DNA from: Anomaloglossus baeobatrachus
Lineage: Eukaryota; Chordata; Amphibia; Anura; Aromobatidae
Length of the DNA stretch: 64,000 bases
Direction: 5' to 3'
Assembly: GCF_048569485.1 (NCBI RefSeq)
Contig: NC_134355.1
Span: 661,048,215 to 661,112,214, forward strand
Numbering within the stretch: position 1 is the stretch's first letter; the number at the start of each line of letters is the position of its first letter. This document shows, in pieces, positions 10,967-25,900 of this stretch. Under the pieces are notes generated by a model that did not search any database, was not told the origin of the DNA, and saw only the letters and a program-made list of their open reading frames with translations. The position numbers and the translations under genes are program-made.

Positions 10967-13900
10967 CTATGGCAATAAAATAGGTGTAAAGTGTAAGAAA
11001 TACATATAGTCATTGGAAAATCTTAACATTTTTACAGTCCCAACATTTAATAGTTCATAACTAGAGATTATCTAATCTGGAAAGTAAAGTTCAGTGTTCA
11101 TACTAGAGAATCAATGTTGAAGTTCAGGTGCTTTATGTATGCTGACCAATCGCTCAAGCATCATGTGCTCAGGTACTCTCCACTTGAATGCTCTGGATTG
11201 CTCGCACTGGGGGGGGGGGGGGGGGGTAACAGCTTTATCGGATGTAGTGTGCACCAAAAGAAAAACCTAGCCCACCGGTCCTTTAAAGTGTTCTGTTAAT
11301 GGCTGGCTACATGTGACCGAGCTGCCCAATTAGTGACTTCCATTGGTGTTCAAGTCAAGTCCGGGTCCCAAACTAAACTGTTTTAGAGTTCGACCAAACA
11401 TGACAAACCGACCTTCAACGGTTCTACTCATCTCTACCCTAAATAGGTTTCAAAAGGTACCTCCCAAAGATTTACCCATGTGAGTCAGCAGGGTATAACT
11501 ATATTAGATGCAGGGATTTCTCTAGCCCAATGGTTGGCTGACCGAAAAGGTCATTTTGGCCCATGTGAGAAGATGAATATTAAAGACATTTGATTAAGTA
11601 CTAACTAGATCAGTCTGAAATGAGTTATCACTACCACAATGGGGAGGGGGGGGGGGAATTGTATTTAGTCAGCCACCAACTGTGCAATTTCTGCCACTTA
11701 AGATGAGAGAGGCCTGTAATTGACATAGGTAGACCACAACTATGAGAGGCAAAATTAGAAAAATCCAGAAAATCACCGCTTCTGATTTGGCAAGATTTTG
11801 TTTGCAAACTATGGTGGAAAATAAGTATTTAGTCACCTAAAAACATGAAAGATTTCTGGCTCTCAGAGACCTGTAAGCTCTTCTTAAGAGGCTCCTTTGT
11901 CCTCTACTCATTACCTGTAGTAATGGCACCTGTTTGAGCTTGTTATCAGTATAAAAGACACCTGTCCACAACCTCAAACAGTCACACTCCAAACTCCACT
12001 ATGGTGAAGACCAAAAGAGCTGTTGAAAGATACCTGAAACAAAATTGTAGCCCTGCACCAGGCTGGAAAGACTATCTTCAATAGGCAAGCAGCTTGGTGT
12101 GATGAAAGCAACTGTGGGAGCAATAATAAAAATATGGAAGACATAAAAGATAACTGATAATCTCCCTTGATCTGGGGATCCACGCAAGAGCTCATCCCAT
12201 GGACTCAAAATGATTACAGGAACAGTGAGCAAAAATCCCAGAACCATACAGGGGTGGGGGGAGGGGACTAGTGAATAACCTGCATAGAGCAGGGACCATT
12301 GAAACAAAAGCCCATCATCAGTAACACTGCCACCAGGGACTCACATCCTGCAGTGCCAGACATGTTCCCGTGCTTAAGCCAGTACATTTCTGGGCCCGTC
12401 TGAAGGTTGCTAGAGAGCATTTATATTATCCAGAAGAGTATTGGGAGAATATCATATGGTCTGATGAAACCAAAGTAGAACTGTTTTGTAGAAACACCTT
12501 GTGTTTGGAGGAGACAGAAAGCAGAGTTGCATCCAAAGAACACCATACCTACTGTAAAACATGGGAGTGGCAACATCATGCTATGGGGCTGTTTCTCTGC
12601 AAAGGAACTAGGAGAACTGATCTGTTTATATGAAAGAATGAAAGGGGCCATGTATCGTGAAATTTTGAATTCAAACCCATCAGCAAGGGCATTGAAGATA
12701 AAACATGGCTGTGTCTTTCAGGATGAGAATGATCCCAAGCACATCGCCAGGGCAACAAAGGAGTGGCTTTGTAAGAAGCATATGAAGGTCCTGGAGTGGC
12801 CGAGCCAGTCTCCAGATCTCAATCCCATAGAAAACCTTTGGAGGGAGTTGAAAGTCCATGTTGCCCAGCGACATGCCCAACACATCCCTGCTCTAGAGGA
12901 GATCTGCATGGACGAATGCGCCAACATACTACTAACAGTGTGTGCAAACCTTGAGAAGACTAGAGTTGAGTGCGGTTCGAGGTTCGAGGTTCTCCAGTTC
13001 GCGGCTCGAGTGATTTTGGGGGCTGCTCTAGATAGAACTAGAACTCGAGCTTTTTGCTAAAGCTCGATAGTTATAGATACGTTCGAAAACGGTTCTAGCA
13101 GCAAAAAGACCCGCTACTTACTAGCTGGCTTTCCGCTGTAATAGTGCAAGTCACTCTGTGACTCACACTATTATGAAATTTCAGTGTATAGTGTGCGGGA
13201 ACAGCGCATTCAGATCACTGCTGTATGTATAATGGCGATCGCCATTTTTTTTTTTTCCTTGTCTTCCTTCCCTAAGCATGCGCGTGTAGTGGGGCGGGCC
13301 AGCATGTCAGCCAATCCCAAACACACACACAGCTAAGTGTACTTTTAGCCAGAGAAGCAACGGCATGTGTGATGGGATGTCCATGTCACATGTCCCTGCA
13401 TTATAAAAACGGACATTTTCCTCCAGCACGCCATTATCTGCCTTCTGCGTCTGGGTGTCAGTCACCGCTGGCGTAGCTCCTGTCTCCGTTACTGCAGTGT
13501 ACGCTCCATACACAGCGCTGTACAGCATAGGGATAGCACTTTCTATCAGTCCTTTTAAGGGCTAATCCCGGCAGGGTCAGAGCCATAGGTGACAGGTCCG
13601 TGAAAACAGAGTTTAACAGCTACACAAGATGACAGCGTCTGTGTAGCTAAGGTCAGGGATTTTCTCGCTGCATTTCACCATTAGGAGGGATAGAAAGGCA
13701 GGCTTCCTTTCCTCTACCCAGAGACCCACAACCCTGCCACTGTACCTTCCTGCCCTTTGCACACTCAAACTCATTGTTACTAAGCCATTATACTAGCAAA
13801 CACTGAGTGAACTTAGTGGCATCCTAAAAGTGGCTGTTGGACTTCTGTATTGTCCCAGTAGTGCAAAGATATTTGCAGCACCTGTGCAGGACACCCTCCT

Positions 13901-16900
13901 GCTTTGTTTTTAATAAGCTATAATGATAGCAAAAAATACTGCCATTTAGTGGCATCATAGAACTGGCTGTTGTATTCCATTAGTGCCCCACTGGTGCCAA
14001 GCTATTTCTAGCACCTCTGCAGGACACCCTCATGCACATTTTTGCTACGCTAATGTTATAGCAAACTCAGGAAATTCATTGCTGCATTTGATCATTCGGA
14101 GGGATAGAAAGTGAGGCTTCCTTTAGCTTTTCCTTCTGTTCATAGACAGCATCTCCAAGTCCACACCCGAAGAGCAATTTCTCCTCCACGTGTAAGTGTG
14201 GAGAGGCAGCTAGTGCGCATGCGTGTGCCGATTTACCCCAGCTGCAGCCTAACTACAGTGTTTCGCCTAGTGAGTATGCTCAGCCTGACTGTGCCATTGC
14301 TGAGGCGAAGTCTTCATTTCGGGATACAGCGCATGCTCCCACACTTAGTGCGAAAAGCCTTTGCACAGGTACTTGCATTCCGTGCCGGGTCTAAGTCCTG
14401 TTTTGTGCCTAGACACCATGCTAAAGCTGATAGTCTTTTTTCAGAGACTGTATTTCATGCTACTGAGCATGCTCAGGCACTTACTGCATCAGAGACTAGG
14501 TCCGGTAATGAACTCTTTGGCCCTGCCCCTGATGTTGGGGGCCCATATAGACCACAGGGCATCAGGTGTCCTGACGATGTGGCCAGGCCACTCCCAAATG
14601 GCTTGCAGAGGCCCACCTCTATGACTTGTCACCTCATTATTGATGGTCAGACGATGACTGGTGAGGTGTTTGGGTCATGGCAGCCATGAGGTCATTATTG
14701 AAGTTGCGGTTCCAAATAGGACGCTAGTTATGCCACTCATGACGTGTCACTCTGCTTTTGTCTCCAGGAGGTGCATTGTGGTCCACCCTGGTTTGGGGCG
14801 GACCCAGGTTATAAAATGGGCTGGAGCCAACAAGGAGGTGTGCAGTCTTCTATTATGCTCCGAAAGAGCACACCTCCATGTGTTGAACCCATTGCGGCTT
14901 TAGGCCAGAGGTAGGCAGGGATAGGGCGTCGATGCAGGCCGCCACCACAGTTGGTAACGTAGAACGGTTAAGACCAGCTCCTGTCCTACCAGTCCTGCTT
15001 GTGCAGCCCAGTGGCATTAACAGGCCTGCTGCTGCTGATGCGCCTGCTGTCCACAGGTGTGGCCCCAATGCACACGGTCAGCGTACCCAATGGCCCCTGT
15101 GATGTTAACAGGGAGTTCCTGGGCTGGGTGGGCGTGTGGACCCTGTGACGCTAACAGGGCTCCCAGTCTCCAGATCCGAGTGGCGTCTAACTCAGTTCAG
15201 GCAACTATTAGTTTCATAGCCACACAGCTCTGTATCCTCCACCTAACCTTCCAGTTGCCAACCTCTCCTTTTCAATCTGGGAGCACAGTGGACATTGACC
15301 GCTGATGGAGATATATATACACCTTTCTTTCTTTTCTTATTAATTTTCGTTATATAGCGGTAACATAGTATATACCACCTTATCCAAATCTGCCAGTCCC
15401 ACCGTAACAGATGGTGTTTCTTCATCAAATGTTACTTTTGCTTAACCAACAAACCCACGGACAAGAACTTTTTTCCCCTTTCCAACACACCTGTTCCCCT
15501 TTCCACCAGCATTTGTCCTTTTTCATCTCATTTGGTATATGACCAAAAGGGCCACTCTGCAGGGACACCGTACTCAATGCCATCTCAGCACAGCAGCCAG
15601 CCCTCGGTCCCTCAGATGTGGACAAGTAAAAGCCCATTTCCTCCTATCCATGACAAAGCGTTGAGATTCACTCTGTGTAGCACTGGTGTTTACTGGAAAA
15701 GCAGATCTAAGATTGCGTACCACATTCTGCAGATACTCCTGTATACGTGCGTCCATTTCTATGGCAGGAATTATTTCGCCAAATTTTGTCTTGTACCGGG
15801 GATCTAACAGTGTGGCAACCCAGTAGTTAGCATTACTTCGAATTCGTACACTCCGAGGGTCATGTTGTAGGTAGTGCAGCAAGAAGGCGCTCATGTGTCT
15901 TGTGCATCCAGGAGGACCAAGTCCTTTGTGTGTTGGTGGCAGAGAGGTGAGAATCGTGCCTCCTTCCTCTGCCCTCTCCCCCCAACCTCGCACAATCGAA
16001 ATTTGAGCAAGCTCTCATTCATCTGCTGAGTCTTCCATGCCCATCGCAAGTTCGTCCTCCATTTCTTCATGGGCTCCTGCACCTTCCTCAACAATTTTTG
16101 CTGATACTATGCGCCCTTGTTAATCCCTATCCCCCACCATGACTGCCGCCTAGGTGCCGCTCACCGTATGGACCTTGTAGATCTTATTATCCCTTCTGCA
16201 TATGACTCCTCCTGTACTTCCTCCCCTTCCTCTTATCCCAACACCTGACTCCGAATAATGCTTATAGTGTGCTCCATCTTGTAGATGACCAGAATTGTCA
16301 CGCTGAGAATGACATCGCCAGTGCTAAACATCTTCGTCGACATTTGTAAACTGTGTAGAAGGGTGCATAGGTCCTTGATCTGACACCACTCCAGCAGCGT
16401 GATCTGCTCCACCTCTGGATCAAGTTAGCCCAGGGTATACGTCAGACCGTATTTCAGCAGGGCTCTGCGGTGCTGCCACACACGCTGAAACATGTGCAGA
16501 TTCAAATTCCTGCGTGTCAGAACATCGCATTTCCGGTGTTTAACCGCCAGACCCTAAGACTTCAGGAGCGATGAAAGTTGTTGAGCTGCTGGGTGCGAAG
16601 GATGAAAGTGAGCACATAGCAGCGTGCCCGCTGCACAAGGCCATGTAGGCCGGGATCGTATTTTAAAAATTGCTGGAGAATCAGATTCAACACGTGAGCC
16701 ATACAAGGCACGTGTGTCACATTGCCCTGATGAAGGGCCGCAGACAGGTTTGCATCATTGCCGCACATGGCTGTTAAGTCACCAACGGAGTCCACTCAAT
16801 CAATTTGTACTCCGGTCGCCAGGTGACAACGTGTTCCTTTCGTGCATAGTGCTGATGATGGGAGAGGAGTCGATGCCAGCGGCGCAGGTGGACGCAGGTT

Positions 16901-19900
16901 ATGGTCACCCACTGGGTTGCGTTACCTTGACAGATACAGAACCACAGGCTGAATGTAGGTGGTGGGTATCTCACAGATGAAGTACCATCATTCAGCTACA
17001 ACCAAAGGGAAGACACCACACCCTTTTTTAGGCCCCTCCTGTCTGCAGACCACTGCCAGACAAAGCTATGAACCTCTTGTTACTGTTACCCCCAGTTCAG
17101 TTTTATGAGTTTGTGTGCTTGTTACCTGACTACTTTTCCTGCTTGCTGTTTATGTACCTCGTTGGCCGATCCGCATTTCACCTCTGCTTGTTTTCTGATT
17201 AAGTCCTGGCCATCCCATTCTGTTCCTCTTCCTCAATTAATGTTTTTGACCCTGCATGACTACTATTCTCTGGAACTGCAGCCTTCCACAGGTATTGATC
17301 AACTTGGGCCCTGTGTAATTCCAAATCACTGTATAGGGGTTAAAGGGTTTCAGGGTTCTGGGTGTCCAGCTTGGTGAGTGGCTTGCCTCTAGCCTATCCT
17401 TTACAGCCCATCTGAGTGTGTCGATCCAGGCAGGCGTTACACCGTGCCCTCTGCAGAAGGCCATGTAGGCCGGGATAGTGCTTTAAAAATTGCTGGACAA
17501 CCAGGTTCAACACGTGAGCCATACAAGGCACGTGTGTCACATTGCCCTGAAGAAGGGTCGCAGACTGGTTTGCATCATTGTCGTACCAGACCTTCCCTGG
17601 CTGCTGGTTGAGTGGAGACAACCATTGATGAAACTCGGTCTCACTCTCCAGAGCTAATCGTCCACAATTCCTCAGCGGTGTCTCACATTTCCCCTACATT
17701 TCAAAGTAAACATTTGACCGGCTGATGGCCATGAGCTGTGCTGCCAGCATAGTAAGGAGGTGTGTGGGATTCCTTGGGCGCAGTTACAAGGAAGGGTGGC
17801 CTGACCACACAGGGTTTGGGCCGAGGTGGAGGACCCACACGAGGTTGAGGAGGCAGAAGCAGTGGAGGAACTTTTACATACAGAGGAAGGATTGACACAC
17901 AACACACTCTTCCGGAAGGGGGAGGGACTTTCGGCGTAATAGAGACGTCACAGCGGCTGGCCAATAGAAGCGGAGGGGCGGAGATGAGCGGGACGTAACA
18001 TCCCGCCCACCTCCTTCCTTCCACATTGCTGGCGGGACGCAGGTAAGCTGTGTTCATCGTTCCCGGGGTGTCACACAGAGCGATGTGTGCTGCCTCGGGA
18101 ACAATGAACAACCGGCGTGCAGAAGGCCGTTCGATTTTTAGAAAATGAGCGACGTGTCAAAGATCAACGATAAGGTGAGTATTTTTGCACGATCACACTC
18201 GCTCGTAGCCGTCACACGCTACGATATGTCAAACGATGCCGGATGTGCATCACTAACGACGTGACCCCGTTGACATATCGTTAGATATATCGTAGCGTGT
18301 AACGTGCCCTTTAGTGTTTTTAATTGCACTACTTTTTAGATTTATTTTTTTTCTTCCACTATGCAGCGTTCACCACATTTTATTTTTAGAAAAGTTTTTG
18401 AATTAATTTTGTTGGATTTTACCTGCAAGATTTGTGGATCATTCTGTTATACTAAACACACTTTATAGTTAAGAGCTCTCTGAGATTTTGCATTGGAGTC
18501 CTTGAACTTCAAATTTTGTCAATGAATGCCATTAAACCATTTGCCATCGAAGCTGTTACTCTCACTCTTGTAATTTGCAGGTTCATATATTTTACCGTTC
18601 TCTGATGGCATAGAAGTTCTCATCTGTATTATTACTCCACTCTAAAAAAGACATCTGCGAGAACTCACCGGCTGAAAAAGCCATGAACGCTTCTTTCCGT
18701 ACAAAATTTCCAGTGGAATCCAGAAAGTGTTCTGGGTAGAACTCATCGGCTTTGGTGAAATGTTCCTTGTCATAAAGGACGGAGGTCAGCAGTGGCATCA
18801 CATGTGTCCCCTGAAAGGTTTAATATTTACATAAGTGATATTTTCGGTGGATCATAATTCACCAGATTCATCATTTAGCTCATTGACGCTCAGAGCCTCC
18901 ATCGGCAATGCTGTGAGATGTGATCGAACAAGCAGCACTGCATTTAGTACTATTTTTCTGTCAAAATGACAACCCCTGACAACATGACAACCCCTGATGG
19001 AACACTATTTCTGGGGACACACCTGAAGATACTCTTCCCTGTCACTAAAATAAGGTTCCGCCGGTCTTTACACTTCTTCATTTATCTATTAGACCCATCG
19101 ATTTTGAATAGAGCAGAAGTGGTCATGCATGACCCTCTGTCCTGCGGATAGGTGATATACAATCTATTTGAAGAAAACCCCCAAAAACCTAGCACTATTT
19201 ACATAAGACCCTTTGGAGAAAAAATGCATAGGTCGCCCTATAGATCAATCCTGTTGTATCTCCATGACTCATTATATACTGATATCAATCATGAATTAAC
19301 TGGCTGCCCACTTATAGTTTCAGAGTTTAAGGTTGAAGGTAGAATTAGGTTCATTGTGTTCAACCCATCACCTAACCCAACATGTTGATACAGAGGAAGG
19401 CAATAAAAACACATGGGGCAGACACATTAAAGGAAAAAAAATCTTGACCAATGCTTTTGGTGCAACATTTCTACTATCATCTTGAATTTTCTGACTAATT
19501 TCCTAACCACCGAAACTAAACCAAAAGAACCTGGTTTTGATGTACCATCCATTAATGGTGAGGTGTACACCACTTCCCCAATGGCCTTATTCAAGACCGT
19601 CTGACTCTAGCTCACCCTCTGTATAAAGATTGGTGTGTACCTATATCAAACTTATCCAATCACCAAACTGATAACACTAAAGTCCTAGGACTAGTCAAGG
19701 ACGATCTTAACCAAGTCATGAAACATGAGGACACTTGGTACATTTGGACATTGGTACACTTGCCTGATTGGATTTTCTTAGGGTATTGTGTGAACCCAAC
19801 CATTACAACTAATAAGACTCATATTGATATTTAATTCTTACTTACTTTCGGCAAGAAATATCCCCTGAAGTTAACATCTTGAATAGTAGCGTGGGGCAGG

Positions 19901-22900
19901 TTGTGTGGAACAATGTTTCCGAAACGTTGAATCTCATGGATTACAGCATCAATATATGGCATGTCTTTACGATGAATCACTTGGGGTTCGGACAAACCAA
20001 TAACTTTCTCAATTTCACTTTGGACCTTCTCTATTTTCAATGCAAACACAAACCCATAATTAACAAAAATAATCAGTAAAAAGTGTTTTTAGTTATGATC
20101 TCGACCTCTGATCCCTTGTTGGCTGTGATAATATAGTTTCGACAATTGTCATGCATCTTTAATATTCCCCAATGGTTGGAAAATATTGCCCTAGTCACAA
20201 ATGACTTTTCTACCAGATTATAGGATGGTGACTATGGATGGGCAAATCATAACTATTCATGTTCTAAATATTTGTAATGAATCCCAAAGTATTATTCCGG
20301 TATTCATCATGAACAACAAAACTAATGCAAGTCAATGGGATAACGAAACATTTTCCTTGTGAGGAATAATGGAATAGTTCTCGGTATTCGATAAGCATTA
20401 TCCGAGCACAAATAGTTACTATGTCCATCACTAATGGTGACTTATGGTTTAGTCACAAAAAGACTTCTTGGAATAAGTGCTCCTTGGGCACACACTGATC
20501 TATTTCCAATTTTTCCTCCTCAAGATTTTTGTAATCATTTTGGTTAGTAGATCTGAAGATACCCACCTAAAAATAAAAGTTTTATAAGAAAGCATTCCCA
20601 TACTTCAACATATGAGACAGAATTTGGGGTTACCAAGATGGTCACACAAGAAGACTCACAGCTTCTGCCCAAACCTCTACTACACCCCTCTCAAACCCCC
20701 CCACCACCCCACCCCCGTTAGCATGCTTCATCTATTAGTTGTGTGCGGTTTTGCACAAGCCTTATGTTCAGTAGGTTAGTGTCCTGGCTCCTCCAGGGAA
20801 AAGACAAGGACTGTTCATTTATGGAATCTCTTGTGACCAGCCACAGCTGTTTAGGCAGCATAAACATCTACACTTCCCTTGAGTGTGGCTCCTAATAACA
20901 CTTGGAGTCCATAGTATGCTACCACTTGCAGAAGGAGGAAGCTACTGATTCCGGTGTAATGGAAATCATCCTTCTGCATGACCCCATCACGCACGGACTT
21001 GGGAACGGTCCAGACTGGGGTAAAATACACAACAGGGGCTTCACCACAACAAACAAGGGGTACCCCGGGGGCATTTTAACAACAGTGGGCCCTAGCGCTA
21101 AAGAAAAGGAAGGTGTACACCACCTGCACTTACCTGCAACTGTACCCTGCACTCCTAGCCAGCCCCTATACAGACTCCTCACCTGTTCCAGAGTAGGAAC
21201 CAGAACCTCTTAGTAACCCTACAATAGTCCTGGCTAGTGAATGGACAGGTAAGGATCACTAGTCCCACTGCTGCACTGAAACATACAAGGGAAGGAGGAC
21301 AAACAGGGGAATGAATCTAATATATAAAGCTGTATGTATGTATGTATGTATGTTATATGTCCGCTAAAGGAAGGGAACGTTATAGACTGTTTGGTCAGGA
21401 AAATGTAACCCTGCGCTTTACAGTTACTCTCCAAAAAAACTGCCTCCATTAAAGTCAATGGAGCTGCGAGCTATTCGGTTATTATTAGGAGCGGTGATTG
21501 GTTGCTATAGGAACAAAATAAATTGTTAGTATAAGAAGCTAATGTGTGAGGTAATAAAATGTCGGTGGGGAGATGGGGAAAGAGACAGCTGGGGAAAAGA
21601 GACAGACTGAAACTTTGAGAGGAACAGTTACTATCCCAGGCAACGCCCGGGTACTACAGCTAGTGAAAGTATAAACTCCAACTTCTTGCCTGCAGTCAGA
21701 CACTAAGGGGCCATTTGCACACTACGACATCGCAGGTGCCCACTTTCGGCGTTGCTCTCGACATCGTAGTGTGTAAATAGTTTTAACTACAATTACCGAG
21801 CGCAAAAGCGTCGGTATCTTATGATCGGTGTAGTGTCAGTCATATTCATTACTTTGGCTGCTGCGACGGTACGATGTTGTTCCTCGTTCCAGCGGCAGCA
21901 CACATCGCTGTGTATGAAGTCGCAGGAGCGAGGAACATCTACCTGCGTCCCGTCTGCAATGTGGAAGGAAAGAGGTGGGCGGGATGTTTACGTCCCGCTC
22001 ATCTCCGCCCCTCCACTTCTATTAGCCACCTGCCGTGTGACGTCGCTGTGACCCCACACGACCCGCCCCCTTAGGAAGGAGGCGGGTCGCCAGGCCAGAG
22101 CGACGTCGCAAGGCAGGTGAGTGCATGTGAAGCTGCCATAGCGATAATGTTCGCTACGGCAGCTATCACCATGATATCGCAGCTGTGACGGGGGCGGGGA
22201 CTATCGCGCTCGGCATTGCAGCATCGGCTTGCGATTTCGTAGTGTGCAAAGGGCCCCTAAGACTGGCCTATGCTACAGACAGAAAGGGTTCCATCAGCTC
22301 CTTTACCTCCAGGCCAAGTCTCAGAATGAGGATTCAGTATAACCAGCACCCTCTACGGGGAGAAAAGGGAATACATAGGGGCTGAGAGTGGACCCAAACC
22401 GGAAGCACCTGAGGATAAGTAAGGAGTATGCTGCTGAAAAAGGAGAAACTGACATTAACCCATTACACATTAAAAGAAAACAAATTACATTTAACCCCTT
22501 CACGACCGGCTGATTTTTCGCTTTCGTTTTTTTTTCGCCGTTCTTTTTCTGAGAGACGTAACTTTTTTATTTTTCAGTCAATATGGTCATGTGCGGGTGC
22601 ATTTTTTTGCGGAACGAGCTGTACTTTTAAATCAAACCATCAGTTTTACCATATAGTGTCCTGGAAAACGGCAAAAAATTCCAAATGCAGAAAAATTGCA
22701 AAAAAAGTGCGATAGCACTATGGTTTTTGAGATATTTTATTCACTGTGTTCACTATATGGTAAAACGGATGTGTGGGTGTGATGCCTCAGGTCAGTGCGA
22801 GTTCGTAGACACCAAACATGTATAGGTTTACTTTTATATAAGGGGTAAAAAAAAAAAAAAAAAAAAATCGGAAGTTTGTCCGAAAAAAGTGGCGCACGTT

Positions 22901-25900
22901 TTACGCCATATTCCGTGACCCGTAGCGTTCTTATTTTTCAGGATCTATGGCCCAGTGACAGCTTATTTTTTGCGTCTCGAGCTGACGTTTTTAATGGTAC
23001 CATTTTTGTGCAGATGCTACGTTTTGATCGCCTCTTATTGCATTTTGCGCAAAAGTTGTGGCAACAAAAACATAGTTTTGGCGTTTGGAATTTTTTTGCC
23101 GCTACGCCGTATACTGATCAGATTAATTGATTTTATATTTTGATAGATCGGGCGTTTCTGAACGCGGCGATACTAAATGTGTGTATATTTTTTATTTTTT
23201 TAACCCTTTAATTTTCAATGGGGCGAATGGGGGGTGATTTGAACTTAGGTTTTTTTTAAAACTTTTTTTTTTTATTTTACTAGTCCCCCTAGGGGGCTAT
23301 TGCGATCAGCAATCCGATCGCTCTGCAGTATCTGCTGATCACAGCTACAAGGCTGTAAACAGCAGATACGCTCTCTCTTTTTCACTGTGCAGCGGGCACA
23401 GCGAAAGTGAAAGCAAGTCAGGTGTAGTACAGGAGTCATCACATGACCCTGTCCTACCATGACAACTATCGGAAGTCACGTGATCGCATCACGTGACTTC
23501 CGGTATCGGGCGGTAAGTAAAAGTTTACCGCGATCGCGCTTATAATGGCGCTGTCACATATTGACAGCGCCATATAAGGGGTTAAAAATGGCACGAGCAG
23601 ATAACGATTCTGCTCGTGCCTAGCAGGCACACATCTCAGCTGTGAAAATCAGCTGAGATGTGTGCCGATCGCAGCATGATGCTGCCGGCAGACCGCGGGC
23701 AGTAACGTTATGACCGCTAGGACGTAATTTTACGGCCCGCGGTCGTTAAGGGGTTAATATTGAGAGCCTAGCATGGAAGTGACTCTGGCCCTGAATCGGT
23801 CACTAGTCTCATAATGCAGAGAGAAAGCCGTGACAGACACCTTCTTAAATATTTGTTTCTGGTGTTATAAGCTAACAAGAAATGGTGATACCATTGAGGC
23901 AATGGTTTGCAAGCTCCCACTGCATAGACTAGGTGGTTTATGGAATATATGGGGCTTATGACACAAATCAATGCAATATCATAGTGAACAGGACAACATC
24001 ACTACATGCATTGTCCAAAGCCAATGTGACGCCCCTGGACTATCAGGTCGTCCCAGGGTACTGCACAAACTATCCTCCCGTACAGTATTCCAAGTCCCTC
24101 ATGGTTCTGGGTCTCAATCTTGTATTGTTGCCTCCAACAGCAAGTCAAATCCTAGATACACCCTGCACAACACCCACCCACACCAGTGGATGGCTTGAGT
24201 GGAATAGAGTCGCCCAGCTGGGGGGGTCAGGGAAGGGAGGAGTTTAGTCAGTCAGTTAGTAGCGAGTGGAGGCGAAGGAAGTAGCCCTCGAGTTGTGAGG
24301 AGCTCAGAGGAGGTTGGGAGTGGTGGCTCCCAAGTAAAGCTTTCTAGGTTGCAGGCGGTGGTTTGGACCTAGAGGAGTCGGACCCCCAGTCGCAGGGGAT
24401 TGTGGCTAGGTGACTGGACCTGTCAAGGAGGATGGTCGGCAGCCTGGCACTATCACCGGCCCGGGGCCGAAGGCACGGCGGGGTACATGGACCCTAGGTC
24501 GGGGAGAAGCTTCAGGCAACCCGGCAATTAACCTGAAGAGAACGGAGCCTTTATGATCTGTTCCCACCCACTCAAGAATCGGGGCACTAGCGCAACGAGG
24601 GGGATAGGGCCTTCCAACTAAACGGTCCAGAAAATCCAAAGCAAGAGCCCTGAGAGCAAGCTCCCACACTTAGCCATAGTGGGGAGCGGGGCCCGGCAAG
24701 TTTTAGACTACTGGGCCACCACATTGAAGTTAAACTTAGTGCCAGGAGGCAGGTCACGGATCACCAGGCAACACTATAGGGGACAGGACCCGGACGGGCT
24801 CCCCTAAAGCGGCAGTGATACCCTGAGATTTGGTTTACCCGGTTGTCAGCGTCTGCTTATTGACTGAGTGAGTACCTGAGTAGTCCCTGCACCCCATCGA
24901 ATCCCACCGAGTCCCGGGGCCTTCCCCCCTACCCGTGGAGGGCAACAACACCTTGCTGCCCCACGCCATCATCCAGGGTACTTCCAACGGCAGCGGCGGT
25001 ATCCCTTTCTTACCGTACACCACGGGTGGTGTCACAAGCTATATCTCCCCTGTAAATAACCCCTATCACATTTAGAGCGGCCCCAAGCCCCCGGGTCTTG
25101 AAACTCTCGAGCCACAAGTAGCCACATGGATCCAAGCGGTTCGATCCGCTGCAGGGGCGGAACACCATGAATAAAAGGAAAACTGCAATGAAAAACAGGA
25201 GGACTAGTGTAGGTCACTTAAGAGAGTCCACCATACATACAAGCTTTAATTCAAAAAGGGTATGGCTTCTGGAAGACAATCCCTTAAATATAGGAGACAA
25301 AACACTGTAATATAGTCTATATACAGTATATTTGAGAGTGATGGTAAAATACAAGTAGGTCTTACTTTGTATTTCTGGATATTTCATCATCAGTAGAAGG
25401 CCCCATCTCAGGGTAGTGGAGGTTGTCTCCATACCAGCAGCGAAGAGGTCCGTAACCAGCATTGTCAGGTTTTCATTAGTGAAGTATAATTCAGGATTTG
25501 GTTTTTCCTAAAACAGATCACACACACATTAAAGGGAACATATGTGCAAAAATTGCTATATACCTACAGACATAGGGTCAATCTGCAGATAATGATTGTG
25601 GCAATGTTTCCTGACTGCCTTAAATCAAAACACAGCTACAGGGGAAGGGGGAGAAAAAAAAAAAAAAAAAAAGTCTTTCTGGGGGCCATCAGCTTTCAGT
25701 CTTGGGGCTGCTACAGTCATTACTCACAGAACCACTCACCATACTGTAATCACTGCCTGAACCTGACAGTGTGAATGTGCAGAGGAAGCTGCCCATCAAT
25801 CATACTGCCAGGGAGTGATCACACCTGCCGCTCACAGTATAGCGAGTGGTGTCGTGAGCGATGACCAATTGCTCCATTCACACTCTTCCGGATAAAGCGG

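Noticed and set aside
11063-11435. 8-bp duplication for the hAT-type fragment
   Set aside because: CCCTAAAT after the right end has no match at either candidate left end, so the element call stays weak.
14111-14689. 192-codon open frame in the truncated hAT
   Set aside because: It lies in the non-coding end of the element. The inverted copy at 45735-46056 keeps only broken versions, so it is not under selection as a gene.
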